From an uncultured Gammaproteobacteria bacterium (GTDB lineage: Bacteria; Pseudomonadota; Gammaproteobacteria; HK1), in NCBI GenBank assembly GCA_947258715.1, contig CAMYJH010000047.1, positions 1 through 36,115 of the forward strand: a stretch of 36,115 nucleotides of DNA. The letters run 5' to 3'. Made by a program: the position numbers and the translations under genes. Every line of letters begins with the position of its first letter. Position 1 is the stretch's first letter. The notes beneath the pieces were generated by a model. It saw nothing but the letters and a program-made list of their open reading frames with translations, was not told the DNA's origin and searched no databases. Positions 1-8,122 of this stretch are shown one piece after another.

Positions 1-355
1 CTTCCCAAGATCATTGCCTACCCCCAGCCATCTGTGGAGTTCCGGCGTTCTCCCGGTGTCTACTTGACGGTGGGACGGGTTCCCACCCCAGGCACCGCCC
101 GTTTCAGATTTCGGGTCACATCTGCGCACCATCGATGAACTGTGCCCTGCTGCCCCCGACAATCGGCCAGTCAAGATCGGGTGAGGTTCAGGCTTCGAAG
201 GTTGACTCCAAAAGGCAAGACGTGGCAACGGGGCAATTGATTCGCCTATGGAGCGCACGGGAGAGCTGAAAACCGTCAGCTGCCGTGGTCGCAAAGTGGA
301 TAGCAACGACCAGTGTTGTCCACTAGCCTGCGTGCAATTTCGGGAGTCGCGACGA
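1..355 (-). repeat. Long dispersed repeat, copy A (inverted relative to B and C)
   Basis: Read on the minus strand, this segment matches 13591-13937 (copy C) over nearly its whole length, with scattered substitutions. About its first 200 bases also match 5247-5446 (copy B). It begins at or before the window edge. Shared landmarks are the direct-strand words TTCATCGATGGTGC and CCGGGAGAACGCCGG and a shared tail from about position 200 to the word GGGAGTCGCGAC near 355. The right edge abuts a truncated HAD gene, so the repeat probably arrived by insertion or recombination. No transposase is encoded in it. It could be the end of a larger IS or a non-autonomous element; the exact family is not recognised. 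Confidence 0.8.
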
Positions 356-436
356 TGTCGTCTTCTAACACGTGTGGCAGTCTTAAGGCACCTTCGCCAC
401 GGGTGTTAGTTGCGGCTGAGTGGAGGACTGAAGCGT

Positions 437-730
437 ATGCACTCCAAATCGTTGTTCAACCGAAGAGCAGAAGTCATCGGTCGTCGCCCTATCGCAGCGT
501 TCGGCAATTCCGACGGTGACCTGCAGATGCTGCAATGGGCGACTGCCGGGTAAAGTCTACGGTTCGTGCTCTATGTCCACCATGCTGATGCCACACGCGA
601 ATGGGCATACGACCGCAAGTGCAGCATCGGCCGTCTCGACAAGGGCCTCGACCAAGCACGGGCGAAAGGCTGGACTGTCGTAGACATGAAGCAGGACCGG
701 AACATCATCCACCCACTCGAAAAGAGGTAG
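437..730 (+). pseudogene. HAD-family hydrolase, C-terminal remnant with an in-frame stop
   Basis: One reading frame carries the motif IGRRPIAAFGNSDGDLQML (the HAD motif IV region GNSDGD). It stops at a TAA at 551-553, then continues in the same frame with LYVHHADATREWAYDR and ends around GWTVVDMK...HPLEKR at 730. This matches the end of the large haloacid-dehalogenase/phosphoserine-phosphatase-like family, in which an acidic residue normally stands where the stop is. The N-terminal catalytic part (DxD motif) is missing; the 5' side runs into repeat copy A. It is therefore a dead, truncated gene, probably cut when the repeat arrived. Sequencing error could explain the stop but not the missing N-terminus. 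Confidence 0.75.
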
Positions 731-859
731 GACAACCCCCTGATCCGCCCTCGGCGGCAACTATTGGTGCACGGACGGGTCGGGATCTTATCGTCGACGT
801 GGCCGAGCTGTTTATACCCGAAACGCGGAACGACACACTCTCCAAGGGAGGAACAACCG

Positions 860-1438
860 ATGAAGACTCGAAAACTCACTTCGCAGCTTGTTGGCAATCT
901 GGCAACGGCTGCCCTTGCCATGGCCATCGCAGGGGGTGCGCAAGCCGCGCAGCCAAAGGGCGTGGAGCTCTCAGATTCAGTGGTGCTCACCGCGGAGGTG
1001 GTCGGCGTCGACAAGGCCGACCGTATTGTCACCCTGATCGGACCGCGCGGGAATGTGGTGGATGTCGAGGCCGGCGATGAAGTCAGAAACTTCGACCAAA
1101 TCACCGTCGGCGACAAGGTCACGGTCACCTTCTACGAGTCCGTGGCCGTCTACCTTGGTATACCGGGAACGCAGCCCGAGGAAGATGCAGCGCTAGTCGT
1201 TGGACGTGCGGCGGAGGGTGACAAGCCTGCTGCGATGGTGGCCGGCGCGGTGGACGTGTCCGCCACGGTCAAGGGCATCGACAAGAACAAGCGTGAGCTG
1301 ACCCTGGAGCTGCCGGACGGCAACGTGGTGAAGAGCGAGGTCGACCCCGCGGCCAGCGCCTTCGACAGTCTCGAGGTGGGCGATTCCATCCACGCCCGCT
1401 TGACCCGCGCCTTCGCGATCTCGGTCGAGGCGCGCTGA
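860..1438 (+). CDS. Exported protein with two tandem small beta domains
   Basis: A 192-residue protein. The ATG at 860 was chosen because AAGGGAGG lies just upstream and a signal peptide follows directly (MKTRK, hydrophobic core, cleavage near GGAQA-AQ, about residue 29). The mature part holds two similar units of roughly 55 residues. Each starts with a V-x-A-x-V-x-G-[VI]-D-K core (about residues 45-100 and 130-190), continues with a strand-turn-strand (G-N-V-V) and ends in a V-G-D motif, consistent with an internal duplication of an OB-like beta domain. Family unknown to me. It stands alone ahead of the ParB-like gene and is followed by a strong hairpin, so it may be a separate transcript. 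Periplasmic location is inferred from the signal peptide. Confidence 0.8.
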   Translation: MKTRKLTSQLVGNLATAALAMAIAGGAQAAQPKGVELSDSVVLTAEVVGVDKADRIVTLIGPRGNVVDVEAGDEVRNFDQITVGDKVTVTFYESVAVYLGIPGTQPEEDAALVVGRAAEGDKPAAMVAGAVDVSATVKGIDKNKRELTLELPDGNVVKSEVDPAASAFDSLEVGDSIHARLTRAFAISVEAR

Positions 1439-1455
1439 AGCTACCGCCGCGCGGT

Positions 1456-1487
1456 CGCCGCGGGCGCTGTCGCCAGCGCCTGCGGCG
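1456..1487 (+). terminator. Strong GC-rich hairpin after the exported-protein gene
   Basis: Two 14-nt arms (1456-1469 and 1474-1487) pair with a single G/T mismatch around a TCGC tetraloop, starting 18 nt after the stop at 1438. There is no U-run, so it is either a weak intrinsic terminator or a 3'-end stabilising structure. It separates the preceding gene from the ParB-like/SulP/antiporter genes. Confidence 0.45.
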
Positions 1488-1536
1488 GCGGGTTATCTCC
1501 AACTTTCGATCCGCCCACTGACGGAGGCTGTCGAGC

Positions 1537-2289
1537 GTGACCAAGCAAGTCTGTGCCTCTGAATTCCCCTGGTGCCCCCCGGACGCGAAAGAGGGGGATT
1601 ATTGCAAGATCCGAGTACGCGATCTGTCGCCGACCCAATTCGCCACGGGGAAGGCCGAGGTCGAAGTGAAAGCCGCACGCATCGCCAAGAAGCTCAAGAA
1701 GGATCCCCACAAGCTGCACGACTACCTGCTCGTGAGGCCGGTACCGGTCGTGGTCAGAGGCAAGCGCTTCTATCTGGTCGACCATCACCACCTGGCGCGC
1801 GCCCTGCACGAGGTGGCGCACGAGCAGCACGGCAAGAAGGTCGCCGTCTACGCAAAGGTGATGGCAAACGCCAGCACCCTGGAGGAGACCTACTTCTGGA
1901 AGTCGATGCACCGGAGGAACTGGGTGTACCTGTTCGACAAGGCGGGGGGTGGCCCGCAGCAGCCCAAGACGCTGCCGGCGCACGTCAAGGACCTCGCTTT
2001 CGATCCCTACCGCAGCCTTGCGTGGATCGTGCGTGAGCATGATGGATACCTGAAGAACGACGCGCCGTTCTCGGAGTTCAAGTGGGCGAATTTCTTCAGG
2101 ACGCGCATTCTTCTCGACCAGGACATCCTGGCGGGTAAGCACACCTTCGACGATTTTGCCTTCGAAGTCGACGCGCACGGCCGGCTCGAGCTCAACGACG
2201 ACGGCGAGGAAGTCATCGAGGAAGCGCTCTTCCTGGCAACCAGCGCTGAGGCGCGGGGCCTGCCGGGCTTCAGAGGCTCGACTTCGTAG
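1537..2289 (+). CDS. ParB-like nuclease-fold protein (PF08857-type)
   Basis: 250 residues, GTG start at 1537 after a GGAGG-like site (ACGGAGGCTG). Early in the protein, a segment around LSPTQFATGKAEVEVK leads to a region around RPVPVVVRGKRFYLVDHHH (about residues 68-86). This is the ParB/sulfiredoxin-fold motif, with the H-H-H cluster characteristic of the stand-alone putative ParB-like family. The C-terminal half is probably helical with many aromatic residues. These proteins lack the DNA-binding part of chromosomal ParB, so a partitioning role is unlikely. The SulP gene starts 6 bp after its stop, suggesting one operon and perhaps a link to ion homeostasis. The biochemical activity is not known to me. 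Confidence 0.75.
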   Translation: MTKQVCASEFPWCPPDAKEGDYCKIRVRDLSPTQFATGKAEVEVKAARIAKKLKKDPHKLHDYLLVRPVPVVVRGKRFYLVDHHHLARALHEVAHEQHGKKVAVYAKVMANASTLEETYFWKSMHRRNWVYLFDKAGGGPQQPKTLPAHVKDLAFDPYRSLAWIVREHDGYLKNDAPFSEFKWANFFRTRILLDQDILAGKHTFDDFAFEVDAHGRLELNDDGEEVIEEALFLATSAEARGLPGFRGSTS

Positions 2290-2295
2290 GGGAAT

Positions 2296-4029
2296 GTGGT
2301 GTCACCCGCCAACGACAAATCCAAAGGTTTCCGCTTGCCGCTCCTGCAGGGCCTGCTGCCGATTAAGGGCTCGCAGGTCCCGGTCGAGATTGTCGCCGGA
2401 CTGACGCTGGCCGCGCTGGCGATCCCGGAGGTCATGGGCTACACCAAGATTTCCGGCACCCCGGTCATCACCGGGCTCTACACCATGCTTATTCCGATGC
2501 TGCTGTTCGCATTTCTCGGCTCATCGCGACACCTGGTGGTCAGCGCCGATTCGGCCACGGCGGCCATTCTTGCCGCTGGTCTTGTGGGGCTTGCGAACAC
2601 CGGTACCGACGAATACCTGGCGCTCGCCGCCGTCCTCGCCATCATGGCCGGGGCTTTCGTTATCCTGGCGCGGGTCGTCGGTCTTGCCTTCCTGGCCGAC
2701 TTCTTGTCGCGCTCGGTGCTGGTCGGCTTTCTGACCGGCGTCGGCATACAGGTGGCGCTGGGGCAGATCTCGGGCATGCTGGGGCTCAAAGGTGGCGGGC
2801 ACGGCACCCTGCAGAAAATCTGGGCCGACATCCAGCAGCTCGACCACATCAACTACAAGGCCCTCGGAGTTGCCGTCGCCGTACTCGTCGTCATCGTCGG
2901 CGCAAGGAAGATCTCGGAGCGCATCCCGGGGGCGTTGATTGCCGTGGCCGGCGCCATTGCCGCGAGCTGGGCGCTCGACTTCGGCAGCTCGATGCATGTG
3001 CTCGGCGCCGTCCCCAGTGGCCTGCCGCATTTCGCCCTGCCCGAGGTCGACTGGAGTCTGGACCTCATCCGGCGGCTCGCGCCCATCGCCTTCGCCATGT
3101 TCGTGGTCATCCTTGCCCAAGGCGCCGCAACCTCACGTGCATTCGCAGCGAAGTACAACGAGAGCTTCGATCAGAACGTCGACCTCAACGCGATGGGGCT
3201 GGCAAATATCGGCGCCGGGTTGTCCGGGACCTTCGTCGTTGCCGGCAGTCCGACCAAGACCCAGATGGTCGACAGCGCCGGTGGCCGCACTCAGCTGACG
3301 CACCTCACTGCGGTTGGCGTCGTCGTTCTGGTGTTGCTCTTTTTCACCGCGCCGCTGGCCTACATGCCCGAGTCGGTGCTGGCGGCGGTCGTGTTTCTGA
3401 TCGGTCTCGACCTGATCAAGGCCGAAGAGATGAAGTGCATCTTCCGGCAACGGCAAGCGGAGTTCTGGGTGGCCGCAATCACCGGGCTGACGGTCGTGTT
3501 CGTCGGGGTCGAGCAGGGGATCCTGCTCGCTATCGTGTTGTCTCTAATCGATCACACAAAGCGTGGTTATCGGCCGAAGAATGTCGTGCTGGAGCGTACC
3601 GACGCCGGGGCGTGGGTTCCGCATCCGGTGAGCAGCGAGGCCCAGGCCGTCCCCGGACTGATGATCTATCGTTTTACGCACAGCATGTACTACGCGAACT
3701 CGCGGCAGCTCTCGGAGGAGATGACGGCGCTCATGAACACCGCGCAACCGCCGTTGCGCTGGTTGTGCATCGACGCCTCCGCGGTTTCCGACGTGGACTA
3801 CTCCGCCGCGGAGACGCTGAGGTCACTGTTCGCCCTGCTGGAGGAGCGCGGGATCCGGCTGGTCGTCGCTCAGGTCCTGGGCGACGTCGATCCCGACGAC
3901 CGTTACGAGCTGCAGCAACTTTTCGGCGAGGACGCTTTCTACGGCACCCTCGACGAAGTCGTGGAGGCATACAGGAGAGCCTGCGTACCGACGCCGGCTG
4001 AGCAGGGGAAGGGAAAACACCATGTATGA
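2296..4029 (+). CDS. SulP-family anion transporter with C-terminal STAS domain
   Basis: 577 residues. The N-terminal ~420 residues form a multi-span membrane domain, opening with the SulP signature region (VEIVAGLTLAALAIPEVMGY, then GLYTMLIPMLLFAFLGSSRHL). A STAS domain follows at about 450-560 (RWLCIDASAVSDVDYSAAET matches the D-x-S-x-V-x-x-x-D-x-S pattern). The family carries sulfate, bicarbonate or other anions into the cell, often by Na+ symport; the substrate cannot be read here. The GTG start at 2296 follows the ParB-like stop by 6 bp. The 3' end overlaps the next gene by 8 nt, indicating translational coupling with the antiporter. A bicarbonate transporter would fit the acid/base theme of the neighbours, but this is inference. 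Confidence 0.92.
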   Translation: MVSPANDKSKGFRLPLLQGLLPIKGSQVPVEIVAGLTLAALAIPEVMGYTKISGTPVITGLYTMLIPMLLFAFLGSSRHLVVSADSATAAILAAGLVGLANTGTDEYLALAAVLAIMAGAFVILARVVGLAFLADFLSRSVLVGFLTGVGIQVALGQISGMLGLKGGGHGTLQKIWADIQQLDHINYKALGVAVAVLVVIVGARKISERIPGALIAVAGAIAASWALDFGSSMHVLGAVPSGLPHFALPEVDWSLDLIRRLAPIAFAMFVVILAQGAATSRAFAAKYNESFDQNVDLNAMGLANIGAGLSGTFVVAGSPTKTQMVDSAGGRTQLTHLTAVGVVVLVLLFFTAPLAYMPESVLAAVVFLIGLDLIKAEEMKCIFRQRQAEFWVAAITGLTVVFVGVEQGILLAIVLSLIDHTKRGYRPKNVVLERTDAGAWVPHPVSSEAQAVPGLMIYRFTHSMYYANSRQLSEEMTALMNTAQPPLRWLCIDASAVSDVDYSAAETLRSLFALLEERGIRLVVAQVLGDVDPDDRYELQQLFGEDAFYGTLDEVVEAYRRACVPTPAEQGKGKHHV

Positions 4030-5275
4030 AGACTCCATCCTGACACCCGTCGTCATCGTTGTCGGGCTGATGTTCGTTGCCGCCGTCACGGCTCTAGTCG
4101 TCAGGCGCTTGCGCTTCCCCTATACGATAGGGCTGCTCATCGTGGGCATCGCCCTTGGACTCGCGGCCGCGCACATCGAGGCGGCCGCACCGCTTCGCCA
4201 GGTTCAGCTCACGCCCGACCTGATCCTCTATTTGATTCTGCCGACGTTGTTGTTCGAGGCCGCCATCAACATCGACGCCCGGATCCTGCTGGAACGGCTG
4301 GTGCCCATCCTCGTGCTGGCAGTGCCCGGCTTGCTGGTGTCCACCTTCATCGTCGGCTATTCCCTGCACGCAGTGATCCCCCTGAGCCTCGGTGCGGCAT
4401 TGCTATTCGGCGCCCTGATTTCCGCCACCGATCCGGTTGCAGTAATCGCCTTGTTCAAGGAACTGGGGGTCAACGAGCGGCTGAGCACTCTGATGGACGG
4501 AGAAAGCCTGTTCAATGATGCCACCGCCATCGTGATGTTCAATATCGTGCTCGCCTCGCTGCTGATCGCCGGCGGCGAGGCCGCGGGTGCCATGAGCAAC
4601 CCGGTGGTGGCCTTCCTGGTGGTCTTCTTCGGCGGCCTGGTGGTGGGCCTTGCGGTCGGAATTGCGGTGTGCTGGGTGATTTCCCTGGCCCACGGCGATC
4701 GCATGGTGCAGGTGGCACTGAGCACGGTCATGGCCTACGTTGCCTTCATCGTTGCCGACCATCTGCTCGACGTCTCCGGCGTCATGGCCGTGGTGGGTGC
4801 TGGCATGTACGCCAGCTGGGCCGCCGCGAGGACCTTCGACGACTCGCTACGTCGATACATCCGGGAGTTCTGGAAGTACGCAGCGTTCGTCGCCAACAGC
4901 TTGATCTTCCTCCTCATCGGTCTTACCGAGTTCCATTTGGTGGAAGACCTGGGTGGCTACTCCGCCACGATCGGATACATCGTGGCCGGCTTCGTGATCG
5001 TCACTCTGGCGCGCGTCGTAGTGGTGTTCGGCTTCTCGTGGATTTGCAACCTGTTCCGCAAGGACGATCCGATCTCCTCGCCAGAGCAAAAAGTGATGTG
5101 GTGGGGCGGTCTGCGCGGGGCCGTTCCCCTGGCGCTGGCGATGGGGCTTCCCCCGGACTTCGAGAGCCGGACCTTACTCGTCCAGCTGACCCTGGGGGTC
5201 GTTCTGCTGTCGCTGCTGGTTCAGGGCACTACCACGGGCAAGCTGCTTCGAAGCCTGAAACTCACCCGATCTTGA
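4022..5275 (+). CDS. CPA1-family Na+(K+)/H+ antiporter
   Basis: 417 residues with about 12 membrane segments. The family motifs are present: TDP at 136-138 (SATDPVAVIALFKELGV) and FND at 164-166 within GESLFNDATAIVMF, which contains the conserved Asp of the ion site. A late G-G-L-R-G-A motif (WWGGLRGAVPLALAMGLP) is also typical of NhaP/CPA1 proteins. There is no long cytoplasmic tail, as in short bacterial NhaP members. The ATG at 4022 overlaps the SulP stop (ATGTATGA), so the two are translationally coupled. The last nine codons and the stop fall inside repeat copy B, so the C-terminus (LLRSLKLTRS) may be partly repeat-derived. Role: cytoplasmic pH and Na+ homeostasis. Confidence 0.93.
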   Translation: MYEDSILTPVVIVVGLMFVAAVTALVVRRLRFPYTIGLLIVGIALGLAAAHIEAAAPLRQVQLTPDLILYLILPTLLFEAAINIDARILLERLVPILVLAVPGLLVSTFIVGYSLHAVIPLSLGAALLFGALISATDPVAVIALFKELGVNERLSTLMDGESLFNDATAIVMFNIVLASLLIAGGEAAGAMSNPVVAFLVVFFGGLVVGLAVGIAVCWVISLAHGDRMVQVALSTVMAYVAFIVADHLLDVSGVMAVVGAGMYASWAAARTFDDSLRRYIREFWKYAAFVANSLIFLLIGLTEFHLVEDLGGYSATIGYIVAGFVIVTLARVVVVFGFSWICNLFRKDDPISSPEQKVMWWGGLRGAVPLALAMGLPPDFESRTLLVQLTLGVVLLSLLVQGTTTGKLLRSLKLTRS

Positions 5276-5446
5276 CTGGCCGATTTTCGGGGGCAGCAGG
5301 GCACAGTTCATCGATGGTGCACAGATGTGACCCGAAATCCGAAATGGCCGGTGCCTGGGGTGGGAACTCGTCCCCACCGTCAAGTAGACACCGGGAGAAC
5401 GCCGGAACTCCACAGATGGCTGGGGGTAGGCAATGATCTTGGGAAG
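5247..5446 (+). repeat. Long dispersed repeat, copy B
   Basis: Matches copy C (from about 13745) in the same orientation and copy A (1 to about 200) in reverse. Its left edge lies in the antiporter 3' end. It lacks the extra ~150 bp that A and C share beyond the TTCGAAG word. At the right end, the last ~15 bp (to GGGAAG at 5446) match A but not C, so A and B may extend further than C on that side. It is a direct repeat with C, and the 8.1 kb between them contains gadB and the efflux operon. Confidence 0.8.
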
Positions 5447-5751
5447 CTGTGAGCATACCTCTGTTCGTGCATGGAGCCTCGGCAGGAGAGCATCATCCTT
5501 CTCAGGGTGTGGCGAGTACCGCGGCGACCGAGCGTATGATCCTGGCCCAAGGCACAATGTGATCGTGGCGAGCCGTGAACCCACCTTGGAGTCAAGTTCG
5601 GTGGCTTGGTGTGCCGACTGGAAACCACCGCCAGGCAAGGGCCGGAGTGAGTTAGGCGTTAGCTCTGACCCTGGAAAAGAGTGAAGGCAACTAGGTCGGA
5701 GACTCTCGGCTATCCCCAAATCATAATTGACCACTGCTAAAGGAGCCGTTC
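5447..5751 (+). other. Gene-free leader between repeat copy B and gadB
   Basis: About 300 bp without a credible gene. It is rich in short G/C hairpins (for example around 5560-5640). It ends in a clean ribosome-binding site, AAAGGAG at about 5739-5745, upstream of the gadB ATG. The density of structured segments would fit a structured 5' leader or the degraded end of an element such as a group II intron, but I could not match it to a known family. Confidence 0.4.
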
Positions 5752-7149
5752 ATGGCCTTGCATGATAAAAATTCAATACGACACAAAATTGACGACGCGG
5801 TGTACGCGTCCGTGGACCTTTCGGTCAGCGTGCCCAAGTACAAGTTCCCCGATGCGGAACAAGCTCCCCGGCACGCCTACACGGTAGTCAACGACGAGTT
5901 GATGCTGGACGGTAACGCTCGCCAGAACCTGGCCACCTTCTGCCAGACCTGGGAAGAGCCGGAAGTACACCAGCTGATGAACACCTGTATCGACAAGAAC
6001 ATGGTGGACAAGGACGAGTACCCGCAAACGGCCGAGATCGAGGCGCGCTGTGTACACATGCTTGCCGACCTGTGGAATTCACCCCAGGCCGCCAATGGAG
6101 TGGGATGCTCCACCGTGGGCTCCAGTGAAGCGGCTATGCTGGGAGGCATGGCCATGAAGCGTCGCTGGGAAGCGAAGCGCAAGGCCGAGGGCAAGCCCAT
6201 CGACAAGCCCAACCTGATTACCGGGCCGGTGCAAATCTGCTGGCATAAGTTCACCCGTTACTGGGACGTGGAGCACCGGGAAATTCCCATGGAGAATGGT
6301 CGCCTGCTGATGACCCCGGAAGAGGTCATCAAGCGCTGTGACGAGAACACCATCGGCGTGGTCCCTACCCTGGGCGTTACCTTTACCGGAGAGTTCGAGC
6401 CGGTTGCCGCCGTCTCTGTGGCGCTGGACAACTATCAGGAAGAAACCGGGCTGGATATTCCCATTCATGTGGATGGCGCCAGCGGCGGTTTTCTCGCACC
6501 ATTCTGCGCCCCGGAACTCGAATGGGATTTTCGCCTGCCACGGGTCAAGTCCATCAACTCATCGGGCCACAAGTTCGGCCTATCTCCCCTGGGCGTGGGC
6601 TGGATCCTGTGGAGGGAGGACACCGACCTCCCTGAAGAGCTTGTATTCTGGGTCAATTACCTGGGCGGCAATATGCGCGATATCGCCCTGAATTTTTCCA
6701 GGCCCGGCGGCCAGGTCGTTTGTCAGTACTACAACTTCCTGCGACTCGGTCGGGAAGGTTACGAGAAAATTCACGGCGCCTGCTACGACACCGCGCAATA
6801 CTTGGCAGACGAGATCGCGAAGCTCGGGCCCTTTGAGGTGATATACAACGGTGGACGGGATGTTGGCATCCCGGCTCTGTGCTGGAAAATCAAGGACGGT
6901 GTGGATCCCGGTTTTTCACTGTACGACCTGGCAGACCGGCTCAGCGGACGGGGCTGGCAGGTGCCGGCCTACTCACTACCCGCCGACTGCGAAGACGTGG
7001 TTATTCAGCGCATCCTCGTGCGCCACGGCGTCAGTCGAGACCTGGCCTCCCTGTTGTTGGAAAACATGAAGGATGCGCTGGCCTATTTCGAAACACGGCC
7101 GGTAAGCAATCAGCTGACCGAAAAAGAAGCCTCTGGATTTCACCACTAG
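5752..7149 (+). CDS. gadB: Glutamate decarboxylase, PLP-dependent
   Basis: 465 residues, the same size as E. coli GadA/GadB (466). The reaction is L-glutamate to GABA plus CO2, consuming one cytosolic proton. Visible motifs are [10 protein letters not shown] (118-127, phosphate side of PLP), [17 protein letters not shown] (158-174), HVDGASGGF (239-247, Asp that pairs with the PLP nitrogen) and [10 protein letters not shown], whose Lys274 should form the internal aldimine. The protein ends in GFHH; in E. coli GadB a near-terminal His closes the active site at neutral pH, so pH gating may be conserved. Strong AAAGGAG site before the ATG. No GadC glutamate/GABA antiporter is in the window; the next gene encodes a different membrane protein. 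It lies between repeats B and C, compatible with acquisition as a module. Confidence 0.96.
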   Translation: MALHDKNSIRHKIDDAVYASVDLSVSVPKYKFPDAEQAPRHAYTVVNDELMLDGNARQNLATFCQTWEEPEVHQLMNTCIDKNMVDKDEYPQTAEIEARCVHMLADLWNSPQAANGVGCSTVGSSEAAMLGGMAMKRRWEAKRKAEGKPIDKPNLITGPVQICWHKFTRYWDVEHREIPMENGRLLMTPEEVIKRCDENTIGVVPTLGVTFTGEFEPVAAVSVALDNYQEETGLDIPIHVDGASGGFLAPFCAPELEWDFRLPRVKSINSSGHKFGLSPLGVGWILWREDTDLPEELVFWVNYLGGNMRDIALNFSRPGGQVVCQYYNFLRLGREGYEKIHGACYDTAQYLADEIAKLGPFEVIYNGGRDVGIPALCWKIKDGVDPGFSLYDLADRLSGRGWQVPAYSLPADCEDVVIQRILVRHGVSRDLASLLLENMKDALAYFETRPVSNQLTEKEASGFHH

Positions 7150-7185
7150 CCTCCGGCGCTTGAGCGTCTGCGCGCGGAGGACAGA

Positions 7186-8076
7186 GTGATGGGCGAAAGC
7201 GACACCACAGAGGCTCTTGAGTTACGAGAGTCTCACGGCGCATGGCCGTTCAATACGCGGCAGCACTACCGCCGCGAAGACGGCTCCATCGAGGTTCGAC
7301 ACTCTCGCCATCACCGCAAGGGTCTGCCAGGCCACAGAAGGTGGGTGGAGACCGCACGGGAACTGACGAGCTGCCTGTGCATGCCCCGGGAAATGAACTG
7401 GTGGATTGGCATCATCTTCAGCACAGGTGCGACGCTTTTTGCGATCGGCAGCCTGCTGTTTCTGTTCCCTGCGCTTGCAACCAGCTACGACATGGATGAA
7501 GGCCAGATCAACATGGTCTTCTTTGCCGGCTCGCTCCCCTTCACCACAGCAGCCTGGCTACAGCTGGTGCAGTCGGCCAATGCCGGCGCCTTTGCCAAGT
7601 CCCAGCACGCGCAATCGCGCCGCTTGAGGCTGTTTGGCTGGTTTCCGGGGGACGCAGGCTGGCTCAGTTGCGCACTTCAGTTCGGGGGTACGGTGCTGTT
7701 CAATTTCAACACCTTCGAGGCCCTGCACCCACCAGGAAGCTGGGTGCTGCAAGACCTGGAAATCTGGGTGCCCAATATCCTGGGCTCCATCCTGTTTTTC
7801 GCCTCCGGCTACCTGGCCTACATCGAAACCTGCCACGCGCACTGGGCCTGGCGCCCCGACCTCATCGACTGGTGGATTACCTTTATCAACCTTATTGGCT
7901 GCGCCGCCTTTTTGATATCCGCCGTATTCGCCTTTGTGCCGCCAGAAGCCCCGGGCTTCGATGCGGTAACCTATTCGCTGGTGTTTACGCTGCTGGGCGC
8001 GCTGGCTTTTCTCCTTGGCGCCCTGTTATTGCTGCCCGAGGCCGCCGCGGCCCGGAGCGCAGAGGGCTTTCACTGA
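7186..8076 (+). CDS. YrhK-like multi-span membrane protein linked to gadB
   Basis: 296 residues starting at GTG 7186 (an ATG follows immediately at 7189 and may be used instead; GGAGGACAGA lies just upstream). The N-terminal ~75 residues are basic and cytosolic. Then come about six or seven membrane segments: WWIGIIFSTGATLFAIG near 85-105, INMVFFAG near 115, and further helices to FTLLGALAFLLGALLLL near 275. The pattern resembles the YrhK-like membrane domain in repeated form; this is a family resemblance from memory, not a search. The gene starts 36 bp after gadB on the same strand, with a hairpin-like CCTCCG/CGGAGG in the gap, so it is very likely co-transcribed. It is not a GadC-type APC transporter. 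A role in GABA/glutamate movement or acid response is inference from position. Confidence 0.8.
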   Translation: MMGESDTTEALELRESHGAWPFNTRQHYRREDGSIEVRHSRHHRKGLPGHRRWVETARELTSCLCMPREMNWWIGIIFSTGATLFAIGSLLFLFPALATSYDMDEGQINMVFFAGSLPFTTAAWLQLVQSANAGAFAKSQHAQSRRLRLFGWFPGDAGWLSCALQFGGTVLFNFNTFEALHPPGSWVLQDLEIWVPNILGSILFFASGYLAYIETCHAHWAWRPDLIDWWITFINLIGCAAFLISAVFAFVPPEAPGFDAVTYSLVFTLLGALAFLLGALLLLPEAAAARSAEGFH

Positions 8077-8090
8077 GCGTCCGAAGGGTT

Positions 8091-8116
8091 TGTCACAGTA
8101 GGGGCGTGGTGTGACA
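8091..8116. terminator. Possible bidirectional hairpin between convergent genes
   Basis: TGTCACA (8091-8097) and TGTGACA (8110-8116) form a 7-bp stem with a 12-nt loop. It lies exactly in the 46-bp gap between the convergent stops at 8076 and 8123. No U-run; weak. Confidence 0.3.
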
Positions 8117-8122
8117 TGCAGG

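Noticed and set aside
1537..2289. Chromosome-partitioning ParB
   Set aside because: No HTH or centromere-binding part, no parA and no parS-like site nearby; only the ParB fold is shared.
5447..5751. Group II intron or riboswitch ahead of gadB
   Set aside because: Hairpin-rich, but no domain V or conserved riboswitch core could be identified by eye.
7150..7185. Terminator between gadB and the membrane-protein gene
   Set aside because: CCTCCG/CGGAGG can pair, but the 3' arm is the ribosome site of the next gene and there is no U-run; more likely a translational effect, if any.
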